Shown here piece by piece: positions 28,457-37,463 of a stretch of 64,000 nucleotides of DNA; position 1 is the stretch's first letter; every line of letters starts with the position of its first letter. A program made the position numbers and the translations under genes. The notes under the pieces are model-generated. The model made no database searches. It was not told the origin of the DNA and saw nothing but the letters and a program-made list of their open reading frames with translations. This DNA comes from Butyrivibrio sp. INlla16. Lineage in GTDB: Bacteria; Bacillota; Clostridia; Lachnospirales; Lachnospiraceae. The DNA lies in contig NZ_FMYB01000014.1 of NCBI RefSeq assembly GCF_900104155.1, forward strand, positions 30,357-94,356, written 5' to 3'.

Positions 28457-28894
28457 TTACGCCTCCGCGTCCGTGATCTCCCCAATCCTTCTCACATGCT
28501 TCTCAAGTCCTGAAAACTCTGTGTCCAGGAATGTATCCACAATATCAATTGCCATATCGGGGCCGATAAGCGCTCCTCCCATGGCAAGTACATTCGCATC
28601 GTTGTGCTCACGTGTGAGCCTTGCTGAATGAGGCTCTGAGCAAAGAGCGCATCTGATGCCCTTTACCTTGTTGGCGATAATTGAGATACCGATACCTGTT
28701 GTGCAGATAACGATTCCCTTCTCACACTCGCCGCTTGCAACAGCCTCTGCTGCTGCCTTTCCAAAAATCGGATAATCACAGGAGTTCTTATCATAGGTAC
28801 CAAAATCCTTGTACTCTATGCCCCTCTCCTTAAGATGCTCGATTACCACCTGCTTGATGTCAAATCCGCCGTGGTCACTTCCAAGTGCTATCAT
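28457..28894 (-). CDS. rpiB: Ribose-5-phosphate isomerase B
   Basis: 145 aa. ALGSDHGGFDIK at the N-terminus with Asp and His of the phosphate/ring-opening site, and GIVICTTGIGISIIANK with the catalytic Cys, define RpiB, which interconverts ribose-5-phosphate and ribulose-5-phosphate. It follows Sua5 on the same strand. Confidence 0.95.
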   Translation of the reverse strand: MIALGSDHGGFDIKQVVIEHLKERGIEYKDFGTYDKNSCDYPIFGKAAAEAVASGECEKGIVICTTGIGISIIANKVKGIRCALCSEPHSARLTREHNDANVLAMGGALIGPDMAIDIVDTFLDTEFSGLEKHVRRIGEITDAEA

Positions 28895-28923
28895 TTTTTC
28901 ATTCTCCTCTTCTTTAATTTTTT

Positions 28924-28941
28924 CCCCTCATCCGTCAGCTT
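28924..28941. repeat. Dispersed repeat, partial copy
   Basis: CCCCTCATCCGTCAGCTT matches the first half-stem of the repeat at 28404, then stops. It directly abuts the stop codon of the Sua5 gene, so the repeat seems to have been cut or inserted at the gene end. Confidence 0.6.
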
Positions 28942-29999
28942 TACACCCTCACCACTTTATGTCCAGCTGCCTTCAGCAGTCTGTTCATTATTGCCTGCCC
29001 CAGTCCCGTATCATCAAAAGCCTCGGAATACATGCATTTTACATCCTCATCGTCGAACTGCCGCAGAATACTGAAAAGATTTCTTGCAATCTCTTCCTCG
29101 TCCTCTCGGCTTCCCGCGCATTTTACGACGTCGGCTCTGTATTTATCACGAGTCTCATCTGTTGCGATGACACCGGTTCGCTCTCCGTTTTTGCTGTGCT
29201 CTGAGATCTTCTCGTTGATGTATGCCGTAACCTTATCGGGTTCACCCTCAACTATCGTAAGATCGCCTTTTGGTGCATAATGTCTGTACTTCATCCCGGG
29301 AGCCTTGGGCTTCACCCCGCTGTCGGCGCTGAGAATTGTCTTATCAATACTCACATCCCCGAGAATATCGGAAAGCATCTTCTGCGTCACATATCCGGGG
29401 CGCAAAATCATGGGCGTATCCGAAGTTAAGTCTATTATAGTAGATTCCAGGCCGATTCCAACCTGTCCTCCGTCAATTATCATATCAACTCTGCCGTCTA
29501 AGTCCTCGATGCAGTACTTTGCTTCGGTGGGACTTGGTCTTCCCGAGAGATTCGCGCTCGGCGCCGCGATATATCCGCCTGACTGTCTGATCAGCTCAGC
29601 TGCGATTTTGTTGCTGGGCATTCTTATCGCAACGGTCTCAAGACCTCCTGTAGTCTCATAGGGAACTTCCTGTGACTTTTCCATTATCATAGTAAGGGGA
29701 CCGGGCCAAAGTACCTCAGCAAGCTTGTATGCCGCCTCCGGAAGCTTTTTTACTATCTTCTCGATTGATTCCATGTCCGCAACATGCACTATCAGCGGAT
29801 TGTCTGAGGGCCTGCCCTTCGCGGAATATATCTTCATGGAAGACTTCGGATTAAGTGCATCTCCGCCAAGACCGTAAACCGTCTCTGTTGGAAAAGCGAC
29901 AAGACCGCCGTTTTTCAGGATTGTGCCGGCTCGCTGCAAGGCCGCAAGGGCGGCGGCATCTATGTTATTTTCGTTAATTTGAATTAATTCAGTGTTCAT
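28941..29999 (-). CDS. L-threonylcarbamoyladenylate synthase (Sua5/YwlC)
   Basis: 352 aa. The YrdC domain carries GLVAFPTETVYGLGGDAL, KGRPSDNPLIVH and YIAAPSANLSGRPSPT; the C-terminal 130 residues form the Sua5 domain (APGMKYRHYAP linker). It makes threonylcarbamoyl-AMP for the t6A modification at tRNA position 37. The two-domain length is normal for Sua5. Confidence 0.94.
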   Translation of the reverse strand: MNTELIQINENNIDAAALAALQRAGTILKNGGLVAFPTETVYGLGGDALNPKSSMKIYSAKGRPSDNPLIVHVADMESIEKIVKKLPEAAYKLAEVLWPGPLTMIMEKSQEVPYETTGGLETVAIRMPSNKIAAELIRQSGGYIAAPSANLSGRPSPTEAKYCIEDLDGRVDMIIDGGQVGIGLESTIIDLTSDTPMILRPGYVTQKMLSDILGDVSIDKTILSADSGVKPKAPGMKYRHYAPKGDLTIVEGEPDKVTAYINEKISEHSKNGERTGVIATDETRDKYRADVVKCAGSREDEEEIARNLFSILRQFDDEDVKCMYSEAFDDTGLGQAIMNRLLKAAGHKVVRV

Positions 30000-30029
30000 G
30001 GTTTCCTTTGGTATATCTTTATTCCCCTC

Positions 30030-31748
30030 TTACTTCGCCATATACTCCGCAATCACATCCCAAACATCTGCGGTCTCGAACCCGAGGGCCCACTCCGCAA
30101 CTCCGGCGATGCCGGCGCTCTGCATTACATTCAGCTTAGCCTCAAGGGATCTCGCGTCTTCGTTCCATATCTGATAGAAATCGCCGTTTTCAGCGGTTGC
30201 TTCGCCGTAGTACTGGCATGTGTTCTCATCCCACTTAAGCTCGATTCCCTTTTCGGAAATCACATTTGCTACGCCGTCCATATGAAAAGCCTTACTTGAA
30301 AGCTCTCCGCCGCTGGTCGTCCACAATCTTGTATAGAAAGGAACGGAATTTACAAGCTTCTCTGCCGGAACCTGCTCGAGCGCTTTCTGGATACCACTCT
30401 GAACATATCCGATGGATGCGACAGAACCTGCCTCGGACGAACCGGAATAATGCTCGTCATATCCCATTATAATTACGTAATCGCAGACAATTCCCTGCTC
30501 GGTAAGGTCATAGTGATCATTAAAATCCATCGGAACATAGTCATCGGCAGACAAAACAATCTGATTCTGACGGCATGCCACCGACAGCTCTCTCAAAAAC
30601 TCCAGATAAGAGCGGCTATAGCTCTCATCGATAAGCTCGAAGTCCACATTTATACCGTCAAAGCCAAACTCAGCCTGCTGTGCCATAAGGTTCGCAATAA
30701 GATTCGCTCTGGACGCCGCATGTGAAACAACGGCCTCGGTATCACAGCCATTCGGATTGTTGAAATTATCAACAGCAGCCCAGACCTGCACTCCTGCCGC
30801 ATGCGCTGCAGTGATATAATCATGAGTCGCATAGCTTGAGATATTTCCTTCATTTCCATCAAGTGAAAACCAGGTGGGTGAAATGACGTTCAAGGATTTA
30901 GCCTGCGCAAGAATACCGGAAACCGTCTCATTTCCCTGGATGCCACCTATCGGATGGAATCCCATGTTTACTTTTGATCCAAGTGACATAGAAGTATACT
31001 CTCCAAGGGCAACTTTTCCCTCACCATCGTCCACGCTCACTACTACGGGCGCGACATCCTTGATATGCTTGTTCTCAACATATCCGATATGACCGTTGGA
31101 TGAGATGACTCTGGACCACTCCTCCATCTCCTCGATCACGGTAACCGTGCCGGCAGGAGCCTCGGTTACAACCTCACTCTTCCTACCACCAAGCTTCCTG
31201 ATAGCAATATCCTTCTTAAGAGTTCCGTTCTGGCTCTCCCCGGCATCCGAAGTATAAATCCTGATTCTGGCAGGACCTTCATCCGCAAAACTCTCATATT
31301 TCATGGAAGCGAATTTTTTCAGATAATCCACAGACACGTAGAGCTTATCGCCCTCAAGCAGAGATGCCGGAAAGCCCAGATCCTCGCTGTCTCCCGCGGA
31401 AGAGGTGATGATGCTCTCACCGACCGTGGCAGTATAAATCGCGTTCGGACCAGTATAAATCAGAAGCCCGTCATCAGCGCCATAATAGAATCTGTTGCTT
31501 ATATCTGTCTGGACAAGCTCATAGTCCAGGTAATATCTATCATTGTAATATCCGGCCTTCTCCTCCATGAGCTTGTCATTTAGGATCAAAACAGCCTGCG
31601 TGGGGTCAGTAAGGCCATAGTATTCATTAAGGTCCACCCGCTCCTTCGTATAGGAAAAACGCTCGAAGGCAAGCTGACCCGCATATATAAGTCCAAATAA
31701 TATAATAAGAGCGATTATGAAAATCACCGGTTTAATTTTTTTCTTCAT
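30030..31748 (-). CDS. Membrane-anchored GH18-type glycosidase with SH3-like domain
   Basis: 572 aa. Residues 7-27 are a signal anchor. A copper-amine-oxidase-N-like/SH3-like region occupies about 60-240 (the EWSRVISSNGHIGYVENKHI segment is SH3b-like). The C-terminal GH18 barrel has FGFDGINVDFELID, with the DxxDxE catalytic pattern as D-G-I-N-V-D-F-E, and YVIIMGYDEHY. Such proteins (YaaH/SleL-like) cleave cortex or wall glycan. The catalytic Glu is present. Confidence 0.88.
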   Translation of the reverse strand: MKKKIKPVIFIIALIILFGLIYAGQLAFERFSYTKERVDLNEYYGLTDPTQAVLILNDKLMEEKAGYYNDRYYLDYELVQTDISNRFYYGADDGLLIYTGPNAIYTATVGESIITSSAGDSEDLGFPASLLEGDKLYVSVDYLKKFASMKYESFADEGPARIRIYTSDAGESQNGTLKKDIAIRKLGGRKSEVVTEAPAGTVTVIEEMEEWSRVISSNGHIGYVENKHIKDVAPVVVSVDDGEGKVALGEYTSMSLGSKVNMGFHPIGGIQGNETVSGILAQAKSLNVISPTWFSLDGNEGNISSYATHDYITAAHAAGVQVWAAVDNFNNPNGCDTEAVVSHAASRANLIANLMAQQAEFGFDGINVDFELIDESYSRSYLEFLRELSVACRQNQIVLSADDYVPMDFNDHYDLTEQGIVCDYVIIMGYDEHYSGSSEAGSVASIGYVQSGIQKALEQVPAEKLVNSVPFYTRLWTTSGGELSSKAFHMDGVANVISEKGIELKWDENTCQYYGEATAENGDFYQIWNEDARSLEAKLNVMQSAGIAGVAEWALGFETADVWDVIAEYMAK

Positions 31749-31770
31749 CTGTGACTCCTTCCAATCGCTT

Positions 31771-31776
31771 ATTATA
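31771..31776 (-). promoter_or_regulatory. Candidate -10 box for the GH18 gene
   Basis: TATAAT on the minus strand, 23 bases before the start codon with GGAGG between. The -35 region upstream is weak. Confidence 0.45.
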
Positions 31777-32029
31777 CCATATTATGTAGTTTAATTGCCA
31801 TTTTGCCGTCGGCTCTGTAATCCGCACCCCGCATACCGAATTTGACACATTTTATTTGTCTTAATTATGCGTGTTGTAACCGGTGGTGGGGCCTCCAGTC
31901 AATATTTATCAACTAAAATTCGAATATCAAAGGTTAGATTCCAAAAGAAGGCTCAAAAGTTAGATGTAACATAAGTGATAGTTTCCTTAACCGCTTTTAA
32001 AAAATCTAATTGCTATTTCAAAAATTTAT

Positions 32030-32321
32030 TGATATGCGAAGTGGGATTACGAGCCGAGGCTATTGGCACTGGTGCCTCTTCTCGTATCACAATTCATTCC
32101 TATAGTAAAAATTCATTTCTATAGTTAAAACAATTCCTGCAAGTTAATACTTTGTTGTAAGTTTGTACTAATTAAAAAATAATTTACAGGGATTTGATTT
32201 CTTCCGATGATTCTCGGATGAACTTGTAAGACATTCCGTCAAGAACGACGGAACAATCGTAATTATTCAAATATTGTGTACCATGCCTCCTCTCCGATAC
32301 GTACTCTCAGAGGCACCACGA
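32030..32321 (-). ncRNA. Candidate structured leader or small RNA
   Basis: No convincing protein gene lies between 31777 and 32430, but the minus strand starting about 32321 is highly structured. A first stem pairs TGCCTC with GAGGCA and takes in a GGAGG; a second pairs TTCCGTC with GACGGAA; a third long stem near 32045-32093 pairs ACGAG and GAGGC with GCCTC and CTCGT. Short frames occur (for example a 28-codon frame from a TTG), without good ribosome sites. No known riboswitch class is recognised. The end of the transcript is not visible. Confidence 0.35.
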
Positions 32322-32327
32322 GTATGT

Positions 32328-32356
32328 AATATACACGACCGGGATCATATTGTCAA
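32328..32356 (-). promoter_or_regulatory. Strong sigma-A promoter facing the GH18 gene
   Basis: TTGACA at 32351-32356 and TATATT at 32328-32333 on the minus strand with a 17-base spacer, near consensus. The first coding sequence downstream is about 570 bases away. Confidence 0.65.
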
Positions 32357-32430
32357 CACCAAAATTCAATTTTATAATTATTTATAATTCTAACCTATAT
32401 ATTAAATTACGAAACATGTCGATAGAAGTA

Positions 32431-32459
32431 TTGACACATGCAGTTGTTTCCTATAACAT
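32431..32459 (+). promoter_or_regulatory. Promoter for the MecA-like gene
   Basis: TTGACA at 32431 with TAACAT at 32454 (17-base spacer) or the overlapping TATAAC (15 bases). Confidence 0.5.
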
Positions 32460-32509
32460 TTAATAACTATATATACATATGTAACAACCTTTTTTATGGA
32501 GGGCATCGC

Positions 32510-33271
32510 ATGAAAATCGAGCGAGTTAATGATTGCCAAATCCGATGCACACTTACTAAGGAAGATCTTGCAAGCAGACAGCTGAAAATCAGCGAACTTG
32601 CATACGGAACCGAGAAGGCGAAGGACCTGTTTCGCGACATGATGCAACAGGCCAATTACCAGTTTGGCTTCGACGCGGAGGACATTCCGCTTATGATTGA
32701 AGCAGTTCCGATCAATTCCGAATGCATCATTTTAATAATTACAAAAGTTGAAGATCCCGAGGAACTGGACACCAGATTTGCCAACTTCTCACCTTCTATA
32801 CAAAGTGAAGTCTCAGGTACAGATAACGAAGCTGCTGAGGAAGAGGACGTCATGGATCTGTTCCAGCGTCTGAAAAATGAATCAACTTCCGACGCAGATG
32901 AGATAGACCGCGTTCTGAACACCGCAAAGAAGGAAGCTCCACAGAGACCTGCTTCCAATGCCGGTAAAACCGCAGTCGATCCGTTCTTCCTGTTCTCCTT
33001 CGCTTCAATGCACGATGTAATGAAGTTCGCACAGCTGAACAGAACCAGTGCTTCTGTCCGCAACACCTTGTACAAGAGCGACAGCAACGGAAGACTCTAC
33101 CTACTGATTCACCCAGGTAACGAATCCGCTTCAGTTTTGCAGAAGCTCTGCTCGATCTTGTCCGAGTACGGCAGATCCGAGTCAGCAAGTTCTATCAGTG
33201 AACAGTATCTGGATGAGCATTATCAGGTGATAATTAAGGATAATGCAATTCAGAAATTATCTGAAATTTAA
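32510..33271 (+). CDS. mecA: MecA/YpbH-family adaptor protein
   Basis: 253 aa from the ATG at 32510, preceded by GGAGG. The N-terminal domain starts MKIERVNDCQIRCTLTKEDL and continues with KAKDLFRDMMQQA; a Ser/Glu-rich linker leads to a C-terminal domain with YKSDSNGRLYLLIH and LDEHYQVI. This is the two-domain layout of MecA, which brings substrates to the ClpC unfoldase. It is bounded by its own promoter and a strong terminator. Its substrates here are unknown. Confidence 0.85.
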   Translation: MKIERVNDCQIRCTLTKEDLASRQLKISELAYGTEKAKDLFRDMMQQANYQFGFDAEDIPLMIEAVPINSECIILIITKVEDPEELDTRFANFSPSIQSEVSGTDNEAAEEEDVMDLFQRLKNESTSDADEIDRVLNTAKKEAPQRPASNAGKTAVDPFFLFSFASMHDVMKFAQLNRTSASVRNTLYKSDSNGRLYLLIHPGNESASVLQKLCSILSEYGRSESASSISEQYLDEHYQVIIKDNAIQKLSEI

Positions 33272-33284
33272 TAAGATTTATAAA

Positions 33285-33313
33285 AAAGGCTTCGGATTTC
33301 TCCGAAGCCTTTC
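33285..33313. terminator. Bidirectional terminator between mecA and nifJ
   Basis: AAAGGCTTCGGA, loop TTTC, TCCGAAGCCTTT, with A-rich and T-rich flanks on both sides. Confidence 0.85.
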
Positions 33314-33329
33314 CTTGTTTATTAGTTAA

Positions 33330-36300
33330 TTACTTTGAATAAAGTGTAACCAACTTATTCAGATACTCAAGACGCTCCTGTGCGTTCTCCTTTGACTTAG
33401 CATAGAGCTTCTGTGCTCTCTCAGGATTCTTAAGCTTAAGTGAAAGGTATCTAACCTCACCGTCAAGGAAGTCCTGATACTCCTCTGTAGGAGCCTTGCT
33501 GTCAAGAGTGAACTTCTGCTCAGCAGCAGGATTAAATCTGAACATATGCCAGTAACCTGTTGCTACTGCCTTCTTCTCTTCGTCCATAACCTTGTTCATA
33601 CCGGACTTGAGACCCTGGTTGATACAAGGAGCATAAGCGATGATGAGTGAAGGTCCCGGATATGCCTCTGCCTCAGCGATTGCCTTAAGTGTCTGGTTCA
33701 TATCAGCACCCATAGCGATCTGAGCAACATATACATAACCATAGCTCATTGCGATAGAAGCGAGATCCTTCTGCTTGATCTCCTTACCGCCTGCAGCGAA
33801 CTGTGCAACAGCACCTGTAGGTGTAGCCTTAGAAGACTGTCCGCCTGTATTTGAGTAAACCTCAGTGTTAACAACGAGAACGTTTACATCCTTACCGGAA
33901 GCAAGTACGTGATCGAGACCACCGAATCCGATATCGAATGCCCATCCGTCACCACCGAAGATCCACTGTGACTTCTTAGCTGCGAAGTCCTTATTCTTAA
34001 GAACATACTTAGCAGCATCTGAGCTGTCGCCAGAAAGTGCAGCTACGAGCTCTTCTGTAGCAGCTGTGTTTGTAGCGCCGTTTGAGAATGTGTCGAGCCA
34101 CTTCTGAGCTGCGTCCTTAGCGGAACCGCTGCCAGCTGCGATCTCTTCTACCTTCTCCTTGATAGCGTCACGGAGTGCGTTCTGTGCAAGAACCATACCG
34201 AAACCAAACTCAGCGTTATCCTCGAATAGGGAGTTATCCCATGCAGGACCCTGGCCCTTTTCGTTTACTGTGTAAGGTGTTGAAGGTGAGGAGTTACCCC
34301 AGATTGATGTACATCCTGTAGCATTAGCAACGTACATTCTGTCACCAAAGAGCTGAGTAACAAGCTTAACGTAAGGTGTCTCACCACAACCTGCGCAAGC
34401 GCCTGAGAACTCAAGGAGAGGCTGCTTGAACTGTGAACCTCTGATTGTTGTCTCTTTAAGCTTCTCAACAACTTCTGTCTTAACAGGAGTCTTAACAGCA
34501 TAATCGAAGTACTTCTGCTCATCCTTGTTATCAGCGATAGCGCCCATCTTAAGAGTCTCGCCTGCCTTGTTACCTACGCAGACATTAGCACATGAGCCGC
34601 ATCCTGTACAATCGAGTGCAGAAATAACAACTGAGAACTTGTATCCGGGAACTCCGTTGAGATCCTTTGTCTGAAGTCCTTCAGGAGCCTTAGCAACTTC
34701 GTCGTCTGTAAGAGCAACTGTTCTGATTGCAGCGTGAGGACAAACAAGTGAACAGAATCCACACTCTACGCACTTTGTAGCATCCCACTTCGGAACGTTA
34801 ACTGCAATACCTCTCTTCTCGAATGCAGCAGAACCACTGGGTGTGGAACCATCAACATAAGGAAGGAGATCGGAAACCTTAAGGGTGTTACCTTCCTGAG
34901 AATTAACCTTAGCCTGAATGTTGTTAACGAAATCAACAACGTCCTTACGATCGCCCTTAGCCTCTGTGAACTCAAGACCTTCGTCCTTAGCGTCCTTCCA
35001 GCTCTCAGGGATCTCAACCTTGATAAGGTTCTTCGGATCTGCACCGGCATCGATAGCATCCCAGTTCTTCTTAACGACATCTTCACCCTTACGGCCGTAT
35101 GTCTTCTGAGCAGCATCCTTCATGAACTTGATCGCCTGATCTTCAGGAATGATCTTTGTGATATTGAAAAATGCAGACTGAAGGATTGTGTTAATTCTTG
35201 TAGGACCCATACCTACTTCTACACCGATCTTGGAACCGTTCATGATATAGAAGTTGATCTTGTGGTCATACATGAACTTCTTAACCTGGCCGGGGATCTC
35301 AGCCTCAAGCTGATCTACTGTCCAAGGGCAGTTAAGAAGGAATGATCCACCGTCAACAAGCTCCTGAGCCATGTTGAACTTGCGGATGTATGAAGGATTG
35401 TGGCAAGCTACGAAGTCTGCCTTCTTGATGAGGTAAGTTGACTTAATAGGAGTCTTACCAAATCTAAGGTGAGACATTGTAACACCACCTGACTTCTTAG
35501 AGTCATAATCGAAGTATGCCTGAGCATACATGTCTGTGTTGTCACCGATGATCTTGATGGAGTTCTTGTTAGCACCAACAGTACCGTCAGCACCAAGACC
35601 CCAGAACTTACAGTTGGTTGTTCCCTCGGGAGTTGTAACAAGGGGCTCACCAGCATCAAGTGAAAGATGTGTAACATCATCGTTGATACCGATTGTGAAC
35701 TGCTCTTTGTCTGTGTTGTTGAATACAGCAACGATCTGCTCAGGAGTTGTATCCTTGGAACCAAGACCATAACGTCCGCACATAACCGGAACAGACTCGA
35801 ACTTAGTGCCCTTAAGAGCAGCGATAACATCAAGAGCAAGAGGCTCACGGTAAGAACCGGGCTCCTTAGTTCTGTCAAGAACTGCGATTCTCTTAACGCT
35901 TGCAGGGATAGCGCTGGCAAGTGCCTTAGCATCGAAAGGACGATAAAGTCTAACCTTAACTACGCCGACCTTCTGACCCTTCTTAGCAAGGTAGTCGATT
36001 GTCTCCTCGATTGTATCGTTTACAGAACCCATAGCGATGATGATTGTCTCAGCATCTGCAGCTCCGTAATAGTTGAAGAGCTTGTAATCTGTACCAAGCT
36101 TAGCATTAACCTTGTCCATGTACTTCTGAACAATTGCAGGAAGCTCGTCGTAACCTGTGTTGCAAGCCTCTCTAGCCTGGAAGAAGATATCAGGGTTCTG
36201 AGCTGAACCCATCTGACGAGGGTGATTCGGGTTAAGGGCGTTAGCCTTGAACTCGTCAATAGCCTCATGATTAACCATCTCATCGAGATCCTTGTAATCC

Positions 36301-36857
36301 CAAACCTCGATCTTCTGGATTTCGTGTGATGTACGGAAACCATCAAAGAAATTAATGAAAGGAAGTTTTCCTTCGATTGCAGACATGTAAGATACAGGTG
36401 TAAGATCCATAACCTCCTGTACGCTTGAACTACAAAGCATTGCAGCACCTGTCTGACGGCATGCATAAACATCAGAATGATCACCGAAAATGTTCAGAGC
36501 GTGTGAAGCTACACAACGAGCTGATACATTGAACACGCCGGGGAGTCTCTCACCTGCTACCTTGTAGATATCAGGGATCATAAGAAGAAGTCCCTGTGAT
36601 GCAGTGTAAGTAGATGTAAGTGCACCTGCTACAAGAGATCCGTGTACAGCACCTGCTGCACCTGCCTCTGACTGCATCTCTGTGATCTGTACTGTACGGC
36701 CGAAGATGTTCTTCTTTCCGGCAGTTGCCCACTCATCAACATGCTCAGGCATAACTGATGAAGGAGTGATCGGGTACATGGCAGCAACTTCGGTAAACGC
36801 ATATGAAGCATATGCAGCAGCCTCGTTACCGTCCATGGTTTTCATGTTTCTTGCCAT
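33330..36857 (-). CDS. nifJ: Pyruvate:ferredoxin (flavodoxin) oxidoreductase
   Basis: 1175 aa, single-chain form. The N-terminal domain I has YAFTEVAAMYPITPSS, the transketolase-like region; the ferredoxin domain carries two 4Fe-4S motifs, CVECGFCSLVCPHA and CTGCGSCANVC; the C-terminal TPP domain has CAGCGETPY, GGDGWAFDIGFGG and NTEVYSNTGGQ. It decarboxylates pyruvate to acetyl-CoA and reduces ferredoxin, whose gene is divergent next door. Upstream are AGGAGGAA and a good promoter. Codon use is strongly biased, suggesting high expression. Confidence 0.98.
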   Translation of the reverse strand: MARNMKTMDGNEAAAYASYAFTEVAAMYPITPSSVMPEHVDEWATAGKKNIFGRTVQITEMQSEAGAAGAVHGSLVAGALTSTYTASQGLLLMIPDIYKVAGERLPGVFNVSARCVASHALNIFGDHSDVYACRQTGAAMLCSSSVQEVMDLTPVSYMSAIEGKLPFINFFDGFRTSHEIQKIEVWDYKDLDEMVNHEAIDEFKANALNPNHPRQMGSAQNPDIFFQAREACNTGYDELPAIVQKYMDKVNAKLGTDYKLFNYYGAADAETIIIAMGSVNDTIEETIDYLAKKGQKVGVVKVRLYRPFDAKALASAIPASVKRIAVLDRTKEPGSYREPLALDVIAALKGTKFESVPVMCGRYGLGSKDTTPEQIVAVFNNTDKEQFTIGINDDVTHLSLDAGEPLVTTPEGTTNCKFWGLGADGTVGANKNSIKIIGDNTDMYAQAYFDYDSKKSGGVTMSHLRFGKTPIKSTYLIKKADFVACHNPSYIRKFNMAQELVDGGSFLLNCPWTVDQLEAEIPGQVKKFMYDHKINFYIMNGSKIGVEVGMGPTRINTILQSAFFNITKIIPEDQAIKFMKDAAQKTYGRKGEDVVKKNWDAIDAGADPKNLIKVEIPESWKDAKDEGLEFTEAKGDRKDVVDFVNNIQAKVNSQEGNTLKVSDLLPYVDGSTPSGSAAFEKRGIAVNVPKWDATKCVECGFCSLVCPHAAIRTVALTDDEVAKAPEGLQTKDLNGVPGYKFSVVISALDCTGCGSCANVCVGNKAGETLKMGAIADNKDEQKYFDYAVKTPVKTEVVEKLKETTIRGSQFKQPLLEFSGACAGCGETPYVKLVTQLFGDRMYVANATGCTSIWGNSSPSTPYTVNEKGQGPAWDNSLFEDNAEFGFGMVLAQNALRDAIKEKVEEIAAGSGSAKDAAQKWLDTFSNGATNTAATEELVAALSGDSSDAAKYVLKNKDFAAKKSQWIFGGDGWAFDIGFGGLDHVLASGKDVNVLVVNTEVYSNTGGQSSKATPTGAVAQFAAGGKEIKQKDLASIAMSYGYVYVAQIAMGADMNQTLKAIAEAEAYPGPSLIIAYAPCINQGLKSGMNKVMDEEKKAVATGYWHMFRFNPAAEQKFTLDSKAPTEEYQDFLDGEVRYLSLKLKNPERAQKLYAKSKENAQERLEYLNKLVTLYSK

Positions 36858-36969
36858 TTCTATTCCTCCTACCTTTAATAAGATTAATATGGATTTTCAG
36901 GATAGGCATGTTAAGCTTTTACACACCTATGCCGTAAAATCGCTAATGTACGCACTACGCGCAATTTAA

Positions 36970-36998
36970 ATTCTAACATTGTAAAATCCCAAAGTCAA
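36970..36998 (-). promoter_or_regulatory. Promoter for nifJ
   Basis: TTGACT and TAGAAT on the minus strand with a 17-base spacer, about 110 bases before the start codon. Confidence 0.6.
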
Positions 36999-37116
36999 CG
37001 GAAATAAGCCATTTCTCGGCACATCCCCTGATAATTTTTCTAAACAAAATAACGAAAATCTAAAAATAATAAATCTTTTATAAACTATTATTTTATAGAT
37101 AAAAGTTATCGTTAAA

Positions 37117-37146
37117 TTGCTTGCGTAAAACAGACAATTATATTAT
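37117..37146 (+). promoter_or_regulatory. Promoter for the ferredoxin gene
   Basis: TTGCTT and TATTAT with an 18-base spacer, 90 bases before the ferredoxin start. Confidence 0.5.
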
Positions 37147-37235
37147 CATATCCTTTGTAGTAGGTAATATTGATTGGAAGTGGCTTTCCGATCGCTAAGA
37201 TATTACAAACTTTTTTCAGGAAGGAGATTTTTGAT

Positions 37236-37406
37236 ATGGCATACGTTATTAGTGATTCTTGCATCAGCTGCGGATCATGCGCAGGTCAGTGCCCTGTTTC
37301 TGCTATTTCTCAGGGAGACTCACAGTTCAACATCGATCCTGATACATGCATCGATTGCGGTTCTTGCGCAGCTCAGTGCCCTGTTTCAGCTATCTCTCAG
37401 GGCTAA
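37236..37406 (+). CDS. 2[4Fe-4S] clostridial ferredoxin
   Basis: 56 aa from the ATG at 37236 with AGGAAGGAG upstream; longer in-frame starts lack a ribosome site. Two CxxCxxCxxxCP motifs (CISCGSCAGQCP and CIDCGSCAAQCP) bind two cubanes. The halves are almost identical in protein and DNA, an old internal duplication that stays unusually similar. It should accept electrons from the adjacent pyruvate:ferredoxin oxidoreductase. Confidence 0.97.
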   Translation: MAYVISDSCISCGSCAGQCPVSAISQGDSQFNIDPDTCIDCGSCAAQCPVSAISQG

Positions 37407-37426
37407 TAGCAAATTTTAGAAAAGGA

Positions 37427-37456
37427 AACTCCGAAGCGATTGCTTCGGAGTTTTTT
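37427..37456. terminator. Terminator after ferredoxin, also at the end of dnaB
   Basis: AACTCCGAAGC, loop GATT, GCTTCGGAGTT and TTTT. It separates convergent ferredoxin and dnaB. Confidence 0.85.
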
Positions 37457-37463
37457 ATTTGCC

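Noticed and set aside
31777..32430. Possible T-box or other known riboswitch upstream of the GH18 gene.
   Set aside because: No T-box sequence, specifier loop or other known aptamer core seen; kept only as an unclassified structured transcript.
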